NCBI GenBank assembly: GCA_023390815.1
Contig: JAEWCC010000019.1
Span: forward strand, 62,001 to 126,000
Reading direction: 5' to 3'
Origin: Bacillota bacterium
GTDB taxonomy: Bacteria; Bacillota; Clostridia; Christensenellales; SZUA-584
DNA length: 64,000 nt
Shown here one piece after another: positions 43,933 through 52,988 of the stretch. Each line of letters opens with the position of its first letter. Within the stretch, counting starts at the first letter, position 1. A model generated the notes under the pieces. The model ran no database searches and had not been told where the DNA came from. It saw only the letters and a list, made by a program, of their open reading frames with translations. A program made the position numbers and the translations under genes.

Positions 43933-44958
43933 ATGGATAACAAAGCGATGGACAGTCTCGCTGCTTCTGCACTGGAGGAGATCGCGCGCTGCGCGACCAC
44001 TGCCGAAGCGGACGCTCTGCGTATCCGGCTGCTCGGTAAAAAGGGAGAGCTTACCGCCGCGCTGCGGGGAATGAAAGACGTTCCTGAGGATCAGCGGCCG
44101 GAATTCGGCAAAAAAGTCAACGAAGTGAGAGACCTGTTAACCGAAGCGCTCGACAACAAAATTTATACGCTGACGCATGCCGAGAAGGACGCGCGGCTCA
44201 AAGCCGAATGCGTTGATATCACGCTTCCGGGCACCAAGCAGAATTTTGGCGGGCTGCATCCGCTTACGCGCGTATACTACGAAATGCGCGATATTTTTGT
44301 CAACATGGGCTTTGAAGTGATGGACGGGCCCGAAGTGGAGTACGACAAGTACAGCTTCGAGATGCTCAACATCCCCAAAAACCATCCCGCGCGGGATATG
44401 CAGGATACGTTCTACGTATCGGACGACATCGTGCTGCGCCCGCACACTTCGCCGGTGCAGATCCGTACGATGCTCACGCAGAAGCCGCCGATCCGCATGA
44501 TCTGCCCGGGCCGCGTATACCGCGCGGACGATGTGGACGCGACGCATTCGCCGGTGTTCAACCAATTGGAAGGGCTCGTCGTGGATAAAGGCATACAGTT
44601 CGCGCATCTTAAAGGCACGCTCGACAATTTCCTCAAAGAGTTGTACGGCGAGAAGACGAGGACGAAGTTTCGCCCGGGCAACTTCCCGTTTACGGAACCG
44701 AGCGCCGAGGTCGACGCGACATGTTCGAGGTGCGGCGGCACTGGCTGCACCATGTGCAAAGGTACGGGCATGATCGAAGTGCTGGGCTGCGGCATGGTTC
44801 ATCCGCAGGTATTACGCGGTTGCGGTATCGATCCGGAGGAGTATACCGGCTTTGCGTTCGGTATGGGAATTGACAGGATCACCAGCATCAAGTACGGCAT
44901 TACGGATATCCGGCTGCTTTTCGAGAACGATATCCGCTTTGTGTCTCAGTTCAGATAG
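43933..44958 (+). CDS. pheS: Phenylalanine-tRNA ligase alpha subunit
   Basis: 341 residues. The class II catalytic core is clear (VYRADDVDATHSPVFNQLEG, FPFTEPSAEV, GFAFGMGIDRI) after an N-terminal coiled-coil arm. With PheT it forms the alpha2beta2 enzyme that charges tRNA-Phe. It lies downstream of a Phe T-box. An additional cysteine-rich insert (CSRCGGTGCTMCKGTG) near 260 is a zinc-ribbon-like feature seen in some bacterial PheS. Confidence 0.96.
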   Translation: MDNKAMDSLAASALEEIARCATTAEADALRIRLLGKKGELTAALRGMKDVPEDQRPEFGKKVNEVRDLLTEALDNKIYTLTHAEKDARLKAECVDITLPGTKQNFGGLHPLTRVYYEMRDIFVNMGFEVMDGPEVEYDKYSFEMLNIPKNHPARDMQDTFYVSDDIVLRPHTSPVQIRTMLTQKPPIRMICPGRVYRADDVDATHSPVFNQLEGLVVDKGIQFAHLKGTLDNFLKELYGEKTRTKFRPGNFPFTEPSAEVDATCSRCGGTGCTMCKGTGMIEVLGCGMVHPQVLRGCGIDPEEYTGFAFGMGIDRITSIKYGITDIRLLFENDIRFVSQFR

Positions 44959-44967
44959 GAGGACGGT

Positions 44968-47352
44968 ATGATAGCGCCTTATAAATGGCTTTGCGATTAT
45001 GTGAATATGGATGTGGAACCGGGCGAGCTGGCTAAAAAGCTCATCATGACCGGGACCGCGGTGGACGGTTACAAGGAACTCGGTGCAGACATCAAGAAGG
45101 TCGTCGTCGGGCGGATACTTTCCATCAAGAAGCACCCGGATGCCGACAAGCTTTCCATCTGTATGGTGGATGTGGGTGAGGAGACGCTCCAGATTGTCTG
45201 CGGTGCGCGCAACATCTTCGAAGGTGCGCTGGTTCCGGCTGCGCTCGTAGGCGCATGCCTGCCCGGCGGCTTCAAGATCAACAAGGGAAAGCTGCGCGGC
45301 GTTTATTCCAACGGCATGCTATGCTCCGGTACGGAGCTGGGCCTCGGCGAAGAGGATTACCCGGGTGCCAGCGTAGACGGCATTATGATACTCCGGGAAG
45401 AGGTGTGCCCTGGTACGCCGCTGCGCGAAGTACTCGGACTGACCGACGTGATATTCGAAATCGAAGTCGGTTCAAACAGGCCGGACTGCCTTTCGATGCT
45501 TGGAATCGCGCGCGAGTGCGCCGCCTCGTTCGGTAAGGATATTTCTCTGCCTGCGACTGACTATACGATGAGCGACGGAGATATCTCGGATTACGTAACC
45601 GTGACGGTCAAGGATACCGACCTCTGCGAACGCTATATTGCCCGCGCGGTGAAGAACGTCCAGATCGGTCCTTCGCCCGCATGGCTTCGCGACCGGCTTT
45701 TGTCGGCGGGCATCCGTTCGATCAATAACATCGTGGATATCACGAACTTCGTCATGCTCGAAACGGGCCAGCCGATGCACGCGTTTGACTACAACGACAT
45801 CCGCGGGCAGCACATCCAGGTGCGCCGCGCACAAGCAGGCGAGAAGATCGTTACGCTGGATGACAAGGAACGCGCGCTGACGGAGGATATGCTCCTGATC
45901 TGCGATGCGCAGGGGCCGATCGGCATCGCGGGCGTGATGGGCGGCCAGAATTCGGGTATAAGGGACAACACCACGACCGTCGTGTTTGAATCCGCCAAGT
46001 TCGCGCTCGGCAACGTGCGCCGCACTTCGCGCGCGCTGGGGCTGCAGACCGAATCGGCAATGCGGTTCTCCAAGGGAATCGACGCCGCGGGCTGCAAGAC
46101 CGCGATGGACCGCGCCCTGCATCTGGTGCAGCAACTCGGTGCTGGCGAGATCGTCCCAGGCGAGATCGATCTATGCGCCGCGGACCTTTCCCCGCGCAGT
46201 GTGTCGGTCAAAGCGGACCGGATCAACGAAATCCTCGGAACGGATATTGCGGCAGAGGATATGGCAGAATTGCTCAGCCGCGCATTCATTCGCACCACGC
46301 TGAACGAAGGCGTCCTCGTGTGTGAAATCCCGAGCTTCCGCGGGGATGTCCGCATCGGTGAGGACATTGCCGAAGAGGTCGCGCGCATATACGGCTACGA
46401 CCGCATTCCGATGAGACCGATTGTGGGTATGCTGCAACGCGGTATGATTTCCGCGGACGAGCGGTGCATCGACAAGGCGCGTGCACGCCTGACTGCGCTC
46501 GGCTGTTTTGAGAGCGTCACGTATTCATTCTGCTCTTCGGCGGAGCCCGATCGGCTCGGTTTGTCGCAGGATGATTCGCGGCGCAGCATGGTCAAAATCA
46601 TCAACCCGATGGGCGATGAACAGGGCTATATGCGCACTTCGCTCGTACCCGATATGCTGCGCGTCGTTGCGACCAACATCAATAAAAAGGTGGAAGACAT
46701 CCGGTTGTTCGAGTCCGGGCGTATCTATCTGAACGTCAATCCGGGCGATCTGCCGAACGAACAAAAGTACATCTGCATCGGGCTCTGCGGAGGTGAGGAC
46801 TTCTTCTCGCTGAAAGGTTTGGTGGAAAACCTGCTTGAAGCCTATGGAATCCGTAACGCACGGTTCATGCCCGATGCCGCCGGCTATTACCACCCGGGCA
46901 GAAAAGCGAGTATCTATGTAAAGAACGACGCGCTGGGCGAGATGGGTGAGGTTCATCCGGACGTCGCCGCAGCTTATGGTATTGGCAAGCGCGTTTACAT
47001 CGCGGAGTTCTCCGTCGCCGCGCTGAGCGCACATACCGACGATTTGCTGCGTTACGAGCCGCTTCCCAAATTCCCCGCGGTTGAGAGGGACCTCGCACTT
47101 ACGGTAAGCGAGGACGTTCCGGCTGGCAGCCTGCTCGAATGCATCCGCAAGAATGCGGGATCGTATTTCGAACGCGCTTCGCTGTTCGACGTCTATACCG
47201 GCGAGAAGCTGGGCGCGGGCAAGAAGAGCCTAGCGTTCACCATCGTTTTCCGCGCTAAGGACAGGACACTCACCGACGAGGAAGCCAATTCGGCCCGGGA
47301 TGCCATTGTGGCGGCTGCGGCAAAGGCGTTCGGCGCAGTTTTGCGCGAATAA
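44968..47352 (+). CDS. pheT: Phenylalanine-tRNA ligase beta subunit
   Basis: 794 residues with a tRNA-binding OB domain (GRILSIKKHPDADKLSIC), B3/B4 editing region, B5 domain (EEVARIYGYDRIP) and a C-terminal anticodon-binding domain ending near 790. It starts 9 bases after pheS behind AGGAGG. It also hydrolyses mischarged Tyr-tRNA-Phe. Confidence 0.96.
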   Translation: MIAPYKWLCDYVNMDVEPGELAKKLIMTGTAVDGYKELGADIKKVVVGRILSIKKHPDADKLSICMVDVGEETLQIVCGARNIFEGALVPAALVGACLPGGFKINKGKLRGVYSNGMLCSGTELGLGEEDYPGASVDGIMILREEVCPGTPLREVLGLTDVIFEIEVGSNRPDCLSMLGIARECAASFGKDISLPATDYTMSDGDISDYVTVTVKDTDLCERYIARAVKNVQIGPSPAWLRDRLLSAGIRSINNIVDITNFVMLETGQPMHAFDYNDIRGQHIQVRRAQAGEKIVTLDDKERALTEDMLLICDAQGPIGIAGVMGGQNSGIRDNTTTVVFESAKFALGNVRRTSRALGLQTESAMRFSKGIDAAGCKTAMDRALHLVQQLGAGEIVPGEIDLCAADLSPRSVSVKADRINEILGTDIAAEDMAELLSRAFIRTTLNEGVLVCEIPSFRGDVRIGEDIAEEVARIYGYDRIPMRPIVGMLQRGMISADERCIDKARARLTALGCFESVTYSFCSSAEPDRLGLSQDDSRRSMVKIINPMGDEQGYMRTSLVPDMLRVVATNINKKVEDIRLFESGRIYLNVNPGDLPNEQKYICIGLCGGEDFFSLKGLVENLLEAYGIRNARFMPDAAGYYHPGRKASIYVKNDALGEMGEVHPDVAAAYGIGKRVYIAEFSVAALSAHTDDLLRYEPLPKFPAVERDLALTVSEDVPAGSLLECIRKNAGSYFERASLFDVYTGEKLGAGKKSLAFTIVFRAKDRTLTDEEANSARDAIVAAAAKAFGAVLRE

Positions 47353-47375
47353 CACAGCATTTTGTATAGCGCCTG

Positions 47376-47404
47376 TTGAAATATTCTCTATGTTGGTATA
47401 TAAT
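47376..47404 (+). promoter_or_regulatory. Sigma-A promoter of zapA
   Basis: TTGAAA, 17 bases, TATAAT, ending 36 bases before the zapA start. Confidence 0.75.
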
Positions 47405-47440
47405 AGTATCATCATAGGGGTTTTGGGGTATTGACGCTGT

Positions 47441-47797
47441 ATGGAAAAGACACGAACGATGGTGAAGATCTGCGGCAAGGAATATGTCATGGCCGGTTAC
47501 GAGAGCGAGGAGTACATTCACCGTGTCGCGATATACGTTGACCGGAAGATGTCGGAGCTTAAAAGCCAATATGTCAACCTGAACCCGAATACCCTGTCCG
47601 TGCTCACCGCCATCAATGTCGCAGACGATCTTCTAAAGCTGCAGGATCAGTTCGACGCCTTGAACGAGGAGTATGCACAGCTCGCTGCGGAAAACAAGCG
47701 GTTGAAATCCGAACACAGCTTTGACCGCGAAGCGCATCGCTCCAATGTATCCGCGATTAAGAAGGAAAAGAGCCAGCTTTTTGACGGATACAAATAA
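47441..47797 (+). CDS. zapA: Cell division protein ZapA
   Basis: 118 residues, N-terminal ZapA domain (VKICGKEYVMAGYESEEYI) and C-terminal coiled coil (about 65-105). ZapA binds FtsZ and bundles its filaments at the division site. It sits alone with its own promoter and terminator after pheT, a frequent Clostridia position. Confidence 0.9.
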   Translation: MEKTRTMVKICGKEYVMAGYESEEYIHRVAIYVDRKMSELKSQYVNLNPNTLSVLTAINVADDLLKLQDQFDALNEEYAQLAAENKRLKSEHSFDREAHRSNVSAIKKEKSQLFDGYK

Positions 47798-47820
47798 GAG
47801 TATTTAATCTGCGGGACATC

Positions 47821-47853
47821 ATAAGCGTACCTATGCTTGGTGCGCTTATTTTA
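47821..47853 (+). terminator. Terminator after zapA
   Basis: ATAAGCGTACC / GGTGCGCTTAT (one wobble), then TTTA. Confidence 0.6.
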
Positions 47854-47896
47854 TGACAGCACGAACGCGAGTTTACAAATTCGACATATTCCCGCA

Positions 47897-47925
47897 TTGA
47901 AAAGGCCGTAAAGGCACTATATACT
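47897..47925 (+). promoter_or_regulatory. Sigma-A promoter of the scpAB operon
   Basis: TTGAAA, 17 bases, TATACT, about 28 bases before the site-2 protease start. Confidence 0.7.
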
Positions 47926-47953
47926 GAATATAAACTTGGGATGGAGTGTGCAA

Positions 47954-48643
47954 ATGGTCAATCTACCGGTAAACGATCTTTTCAACGGTAATTTTCAGGG
48001 CTTCTTTATCAACCTGCTTTTAATACTGCCGGCGCTTGTGATCGCCGTGTCGTTTCATGAGGCGGCGCATGCTTGGATGGCCAACAAAATGGGCGATCCT
48101 ACTGCCCGTAATCTGGGCAGGATTACGCTGGACCCGTCCAAGCATTTTGATCTGCTGGGCTTTTTATCGTTTGCGATGATCGGCTTCGGGTGGGGCAAGC
48201 CCGTCCCGACCAACCCGAGGAACTACTACAACTATAAAAAAGGCAATGTGCTCGTGGCACTGGCCGGCGTGACGATGAACCTGATCATATCAATCGTCAC
48301 CATTGGCATCATTGCGCTGATGTTTCATTTTGGGGCGTTTGACAGCGTTCAGATGGGGACCTACAACAACATCATGGCAATCATTCTCGTCATTCTTTAT
48401 GAGATCGCGCTGATGAACTTCGTGCTGTTCTTTTTCAACCTGATCCCTGTTCCTCCGCTGGATGGGCATCATCTGATTAAGGGCTATATCGCGAGAAAAA
48501 GCCCAAAGTTCTACATGTACTACAACCAGTACGGTTATCTTGCGCTGATTGTAATTCTCTTCTTCATACCTTGGGTCAGAGAAGGTTTCTGGAGCCTGAT
48601 ATACGGCGCTTTTTCGGCGATCACCAGCCTGTTCGGGTTCTAA
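47954..48643 (+). CDS. Site-2 protease family (M50) membrane metalloprotease
   Basis: 229 residues from the ATG at 47954, with GGAG upstream; a TTG six codons earlier is less likely. The zinc motif HEAAH is at 35-39 and the second ligand lies in NLIPVPPLDG near 163, among about five membrane helices. Members of this compact group are not linked to a fixed substrate in Clostridia. The gene precedes scpA by four bases, so they share a transcript; the pairing with scpAB is common in this class. Confidence 0.88.
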   Translation: MVNLPVNDLFNGNFQGFFINLLLILPALVIAVSFHEAAHAWMANKMGDPTARNLGRITLDPSKHFDLLGFLSFAMIGFGWGKPVPTNPRNYYNYKKGNVLVALAGVTMNLIISIVTIGIIALMFHFGAFDSVQMGTYNNIMAIILVILYEIALMNFVLFFFNLIPVPPLDGHHLIKGYIARKSPKFYMYYNQYGYLALIVILFFIPWVREGFWSLIYGAFSAITSLFGF

Positions 48644-48647
48644 AGAT

Positions 48648-49394
48648 ATGGAATACGACGAATACAAAGTACATATCGAGCAGTTTGAAGGTCCGCTCGA
48701 CCTCCTGCTGCACCTCATTAACCGTGCACGCATCGATATTGAACAGATTTTTGTTTCCGAAGTGACGGGGCAGTTCTTATCGTATGTTTCGGAGATGCAG
48801 AGCCTGCCGATGGACAGCGCAAGCGAATTCCTCGAGATGGCGGCTACGCTGCTGTATATTAAGTCGCGCATGATGCTGCCGCGAGAGGAGGAAGAGGAAG
48901 ACGAGGAGGAAGAGGACCCCGAACAGGAACTCATCGCCCGTCTGAAAGCGTATAAAGCGTTTAAAGATATTTCGGAAAACCTGAGGCCTCTTGAAACAGG
49001 CGGCTTATGCACGTATTACAAGCTTCCTGAAGAGATCGCATTTCCGGACGAAAAGTGGGAACTGGAGCAATTGACGCTTCAGGGATTATATGAAGCATAC
49101 TGCGAGGTGCTCTCACGTGTTCCGGATGCACAGCCTGAACGCATGGAAATTATCGAAATACAGCGCGAGACTTTCACACTCAAAGACCGGCGGCGCCACA
49201 TTCTCACCATGTTGTCCAGGATGAAAACGCTGACGTTTTTCTCATTGTTTTCGGATACGCGCTCCCGGCTCGAGATTGCGGTGACATTTTTGGCGCTGCT
49301 CGATCTCATCCATAAAAGCATTGTGACGATACAGCAGCCGCGCTGCTTTGAAGACATCACCATTACCAAGATAAGCGAGGAAGCCGCAGGTTGA
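48648..49394 (+). CDS. scpA: Segregation and condensation protein A
   Basis: 248 residues, kleisin of the SMC-ScpAB condensin. The N-terminus (FEGPLDLLLHLINRARIDIEQIFV) is diagnostic; an acidic stretch of Glu/Asp lies near 80-90 and a winged-helix C-terminus near 180-245. Its stop overlaps the TTG start of scpB. The ribosome site is weak, so translation may rely on the gene upstream. Confidence 0.94.
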   Translation: MEYDEYKVHIEQFEGPLDLLLHLINRARIDIEQIFVSEVTGQFLSYVSEMQSLPMDSASEFLEMAATLLYIKSRMMLPREEEEEDEEEEDPEQELIARLKAYKAFKDISENLRPLETGGLCTYYKLPEEIAFPDEKWELEQLTLQGLYEAYCEVLSRVPDAQPERMEIIEIQRETFTLKDRRRHILTMLSRMKTLTFFSLFSDTRSRLEIAVTFLALLDLIHKSIVTIQQPRCFEDITITKISEEAAG

Positions 49395-49903
49395 ACGAGA
49401 CAGAGATTAAAAAAGCGCTTGAGAGCATACTATTTGTCGCAGGGGATGCCGTTGCGCTGTGTGATATTGCGGCTGCATTGGAAACAGACGAAATCACGCT
49501 TGCGCGCATCGCGGATGAACTCGCTCAGCAGAAAAAAGAGTCCGCAGACGGCGTGATGCTGAAACGCGTTGGCGACAAGCTGCAGCTTTGCTCCAATCCC
49601 TGCTATATGCCGTACATCGACCGCGTGCTTCAGCCTGTCAAGAAGACGCGCTTGTCCCAATCCACGCTGGAAACGCTTGCGATTATCGCCTACAAGCAGC
49701 CCATTACGCGTTTTGAGATCGAGCAGATTCGCGGGGTACAGTGCAACTATTCCGTCGCAATGCTCGTTGAACGGGGCCTCGTGGTGCGCGTAGGCCGCAA
49801 GAAATCCCTCGGCAACCCGATGCTTTACGCAACGAGCGATGAGTTCTTAAGACATTTCGGAATATCTTCTCTTGCGGAGCTTCCGCAGCTTAAGGAAGAA
49901 TAA
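49391..49903 (+). CDS. scpB: Segregation and condensation protein B
   Basis: 170 residues from a TTG that overlaps the scpA stop (TTGA). Two winged-helix domains; SILFVAGDAV and the later RFEIEQIRGVQ are typical. It dimerises on ScpA and supports the SMC complex in chromosome segregation. Confidence 0.93.
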   Translation: MNETEIKKALESILFVAGDAVALCDIAAALETDEITLARIADELAQQKKESADGVMLKRVGDKLQLCSNPCYMPYIDRVLQPVKKTRLSQSTLETLAIIAYKQPITRFEIEQIRGVQCNYSVAMLVERGLVVRVGRKKSLGNPMLYATSDEFLRHFGISSLAELPQLKEE

Positions 49904-49933
49904 ACGTATTTATTTCATGTTTTAGATAATACT

Positions 49934-49977
49934 AACAACGTTGATTAATTTGGGAAAGGCGTTGTTATTATTTTTGT
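49934..49977 (+). terminator. Hairpin at the scpB-DUF2953 junction
   Basis: AACAACG / CGTTGTT with a 19-base loop and ATTATTTTTG. It could end part of the scpAB transcription, but its 3' side is also the likely start of the next gene, so the call is tentative. Confidence 0.4.
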
Positions 49978-50587
49978 CGCACTGATATGCCTTGCAATTA
50001 TCATCATATTGCTTGCCTGCTTTCATCTCAAGGCGGTCATACGGCTGGATAACCTGCGCGTACATCTTATTGTATCCTTTTTATTTATTCGAGTGAAACG
50101 CGAATACGTGATTAAACGCGATAAAAAAGAATTCCTGGTGCTGTACCAAATTAAGGCCGGGAAAGAGAAAAAAATCGCTTCCCTTAAGTCTGTCCTCCTG
50201 AAAAAAGACAAGGATGAGGCAACCGATATATCGATTGTCGACTTGTTTAAAATCATACTGCAAAACCGGCGCGATCGTAAAGAAAGCGCATTTTCATACC
50301 TCAACAAAAAAAGCCGCTTTAATGTAAATACAGAGGTTGCTTTGGGCGTGGGGGATGCTTATTATACCGCGTTGCTGTGCGGCTTGCTGGCGGCAGTCGG
50401 CGGTTCATTTTGTGCTGCCTATAAGGAAAAAAAGAGACAGTTTCGAATCTCAGTTGGGCCGGTGTACAACCAGCTGTCATTTTCGCTTCATTTGGACTGC
50501 ATAATCACCATAACACCTGCAAATATTATACTTGGATATTTTATCTACAAAATAAGAACAAGGGGTAAAGAAAATGCATCCGATTGA
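49967..50587 (+). CDS. DUF2953 (YtfI-like) membrane protein, probable non-standard start
   Basis: About 206 residues if begun at the ATT at 49967. The frame from the first canonical start, TTG at 50009, loses a hydrophobic segment (IIFVALICLAIIIILL) that is read in frame just upstream and would be the usual N-terminal helix of this family. Only ATT (49967, 49970) or CTG (49982) lie in that frame after GGGAAAGG at 49952-49959. The rest, basic with a hydrophobic middle, matches DUF2953. The 3' end overlaps ytfJ by 14 bases, as in Firmicutes ytfI-ytfJ pairs. It may serve sporulation. Confidence 0.6.
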   Translation: MIFVALICLAIIIILLACFHLKAVIRLDNLRVHLIVSFLFIRVKREYVIKRDKKEFLVLYQIKAGKEKKIASLKSVLLKKDKDEATDISIVDLFKIILQNRRDRKESAFSYLNKKSRFNVNTEVALGVGDAYYTALLCGLLAAVGGSFCAAYKEKKRQFRISVGPVYNQLSFSLHLDCIITITPANIILGYFIYKIRTRGKENASD

Positions 50588-50975
50588 GAATATCATGCAG
50601 ACGGCAATGACTAAAATCAAGGAAATCGTAGATGTCAACACCATCGTCGGAGATCCGGTTGTATCGGCGGACGGCTCTACGATCATACCCATCACCAAAG
50701 TGAGCTTTGCTTTTGTTGCAGGCGGAGGCGAATACGGCAAGTCTTCGGGAGGTCAATCCCAAGATAATTCGGGGAACCCGCATCCCTTTGCCGGAGGCGC
50801 AAGCTCGGGAATCTGCATTACGCCTGTCGGATTCCTCGTCGTGGATGAGTGCAATGTACAGCTGCTCCCGGTTGCGGGCAGAAACCTTGTGGAGCAGATT
50901 ATCGAGTCGATACCGCAGCTCATCACGGAGATCAAAGATGCGGTACGCAGCAAAAACAGCGAAGAGGTGGAATAA
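50574..50975 (+). CDS. ytfJ: YtfJ/GerW family sporulation protein
   Basis: 133 residues: N-terminal IENIMQTAMTKIKEIVDVNT, then IPITKVSFAFVAGGGEYG and a Gly/Ser-rich loop before GICITPVGFLVV. In Bacillus, YtfJ (GerW) is needed for proper spore germination. It overlaps DUF2953 by 14 bases and precedes dacF by three, so it belongs to a sporulation/envelope operon. Confidence 0.92.
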   Translation: MHPIENIMQTAMTKIKEIVDVNTIVGDPVVSADGSTIIPITKVSFAFVAGGGEYGKSSGGQSQDNSGNPHPFAGGASSGICITPVGFLVVDECNVQLLPVAGRNLVEQIIESIPQLITEIKDAVRSKNSEEVE

Positions 50976-50978
50976 GCC

Positions 50979-52118
50979 TTGAAACGAGCCATCCCGAAAT
51001 TGTTGGCATTCGTGGTAGCTTTCTGCGCGATATTTGCTTATAATGTGAATGACAGCAAGGCGGAGGTTGGGGTTACCGCAAAATCCGCCATACTGATCGA
51101 AGCGTCCACAGGCCGTATATTGTTTGAACAAAATGCGTACGAGAAGCGGCCGATGGCGTCCACCACTAAGGTCATGACGGCGATACTGGCTTTGGAAAAT
51201 TGTGATCCGAACGATACCGTCGTGGTGTCTGATAACGCGAGCGGCGTCGGGGGGTCCTCGATATGGCTTTCCGCCGGCGAACATATGCCGCTTACGGACA
51301 TGCTTTTCGGCCTGATGCTGAGTTCCGGCAACGATGCAGCCATCGCGATTGCAGAGCATGTGGCAGGCAGCGTTGACGAGTTTGTTGCGATGATGAACGC
51401 CAAAGCGCAGGAGATCGGTGCATATAATACCCATTTCGTCAATCCCAATGGGTTACCGGCGGACGATCACTATACGACCGCTTACGACCTTGCATTAATA
51501 TGCGCTTACGCTATGCGCAACGCGTATTTTAATGAGATCGTCAAAACGCAATACAAGACGATCCCCTGGGAAGGGCACGAATGGGACCGTGTCTGCAAAA
51601 ACAAGAACAAGCTGCTTTGGAACTACGAGGGCGGTAACGGCATTAAGACCGGTTATACTGATGCGGCTGGCAAGTGCCTGTGTGCGGCGGCAAAACGCAC
51701 CGGAATGCAGCTGATCGCAGTGGTACTGGACGCACCGGATATGTTCAACGACTGCACGCGGCTACTCGATTACGGCTTTGAAAACTATTCGCTTCATACG
51801 CTCATGAAGAGCGGAGAGCACGTAGGAGATATCAACGTCGCTCACGGCATGGAGGAAGGATTTTCAGTCTATACAGATCAGGACGTGTCTTATCCGCTGA
51901 CAGAAGAGGAGTACGCGCGGGTACAGAAGAAAATTTACATCGAATCGGCGATTGAAGCTCCGGTGTCAAAGGGTCAATTGGTCGGTACTATCGATATCTG
52001 GCTGGACGGCAAGCGCGTCTATTCATCCAACTTGACCGCGCCGAAAGAGATCGGCGATAATTCATATTCATTTAACTTGCAAAGGCTGCTGGAGATGTGG
52101 ATCAATCCCGCGGCTTAG
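50979..52118 (+). CDS. dacF: D-alanyl-D-alanine carboxypeptidase (DacF-type)
   Basis: 379 residues from a TTG with GAGG upstream. There is a signal peptide (about 1-28), then the penicillin-binding motifs: Ser61-Thr-Thr-Lys64, Ser116-Gly-Asn and Lys223-Thr-Gly, and a C-terminal PBP5-like beta domain. The enzyme trims the terminal D-Ala of peptidoglycan stems. Linkage with ytfJ and DUF2953 fits the DacF role in spore cortex cross-linking. Confidence 0.93.
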   Translation: MKRAIPKLLAFVVAFCAIFAYNVNDSKAEVGVTAKSAILIEASTGRILFEQNAYEKRPMASTTKVMTAILALENCDPNDTVVVSDNASGVGGSSIWLSAGEHMPLTDMLFGLMLSSGNDAAIAIAEHVAGSVDEFVAMMNAKAQEIGAYNTHFVNPNGLPADDHYTTAYDLALICAYAMRNAYFNEIVKTQYKTIPWEGHEWDRVCKNKNKLLWNYEGGNGIKTGYTDAAGKCLCAAAKRTGMQLIAVVLDAPDMFNDCTRLLDYGFENYSLHTLMKSGEHVGDINVAHGMEEGFSVYTDQDVSYPLTEEEYARVQKKIYIESAIEAPVSKGQLVGTIDIWLDGKRVYSSNLTAPKEIGDNSYSFNLQRLLEMWINPAA

Positions 52119-52131
52119 CGCGGAGGACAGT

Positions 52132-52845
52132 GTGAGGTTAAACAGATACATCGCTATGTGCGGCGCCAGCTCGCGTCGCGGCGCGGATGCGCTGATCGCG
52201 AGCGGGCGCGTTACGGTGAACGGCGATGCCGTGACAACAATGGGGCCTGATATCGACATTGACAACGATACTGTATGTCTGGACGGAAAGTCGCTGAAAC
52301 CGGAACCTGAAAAGGTGTACATCGTACTCAACAAACCGTCTGGCTATATCAGCGCATGCAGCGACGATCGCGGCAGAAAGACGGTGCTGTCGCTGATTGA
52401 CGGGGTAGAAGCGCGTATTTTTCCGGTAGGCAGGCTCGATTATGATACCGAAGGTCTGCTGCTGCTCACCAACGACGGCGATTTTGCCTACCGGTGTACC
52501 CATCCTGCGCATGAGGTGGAAAAGAAATACCTGGCTATGGCAACCGGCCAGCTCAACGATGCGGCGATCGAGTCACTTCGTACAGGCGTTATGCTGGATG
52601 GCGTTAAAACTTACCCCGCGACCGTGGAGGTGAAAAAGCGCAACTCGCGTGAAACGCATCTGGTGATTGCGATTCATGAAGGAAGGAACCGCCAGGTGCG
52701 GCGAATGCTAGAAGCGGTCGGGTCTACGGTGAAATTCTTACGGCGAATTAGCGAGGGCAGCCTTGTTTTGGGCGAGCTAAAGCCTGGCCAGTGGAGATAC
52801 TTATCCGGTGAAGAACTCAAGCAATTCCTGCGCTTGATTGAATAA
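52132..52845 (+). CDS. rluB: 23S rRNA pseudouridine synthase RluB-like
   Basis: 237 residues from a GTG with GGAGG at 52122-52126. An N-terminal S4 domain (RLNRYIAMCGASSRRGADAL) is followed by the catalytic region VGRLDYDTEGLLLLTNDGD with the catalytic Asp. Members make pseudouridine in large-subunit rRNA. It is last in the scpAB-dacF operon, a classic Firmicutes order. Confidence 0.9.
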   Translation: MRLNRYIAMCGASSRRGADALIASGRVTVNGDAVTTMGPDIDIDNDTVCLDGKSLKPEPEKVYIVLNKPSGYISACSDDRGRKTVLSLIDGVEARIFPVGRLDYDTEGLLLLTNDGDFAYRCTHPAHEVEKKYLAMATGQLNDAAIESLRTGVMLDGVKTYPATVEVKKRNSRETHLVIAIHEGRNRQVRRMLEAVGSTVKFLRRISEGSLVLGELKPGQWRYLSGEELKQFLRLIE

Positions 52846-52988
52846 GGCAGCCAGGGCTCTTTTTTTTTGGATTTTTTCTATTAACGCAGAGGAAATAGGG
52901 GATTAATGTAGAATAAAGAAATTGGGGTAGGATAGGACTTATTTATTCAAGGGTACGCAATCACATACTTTTAATGGAGGTTTTCACC

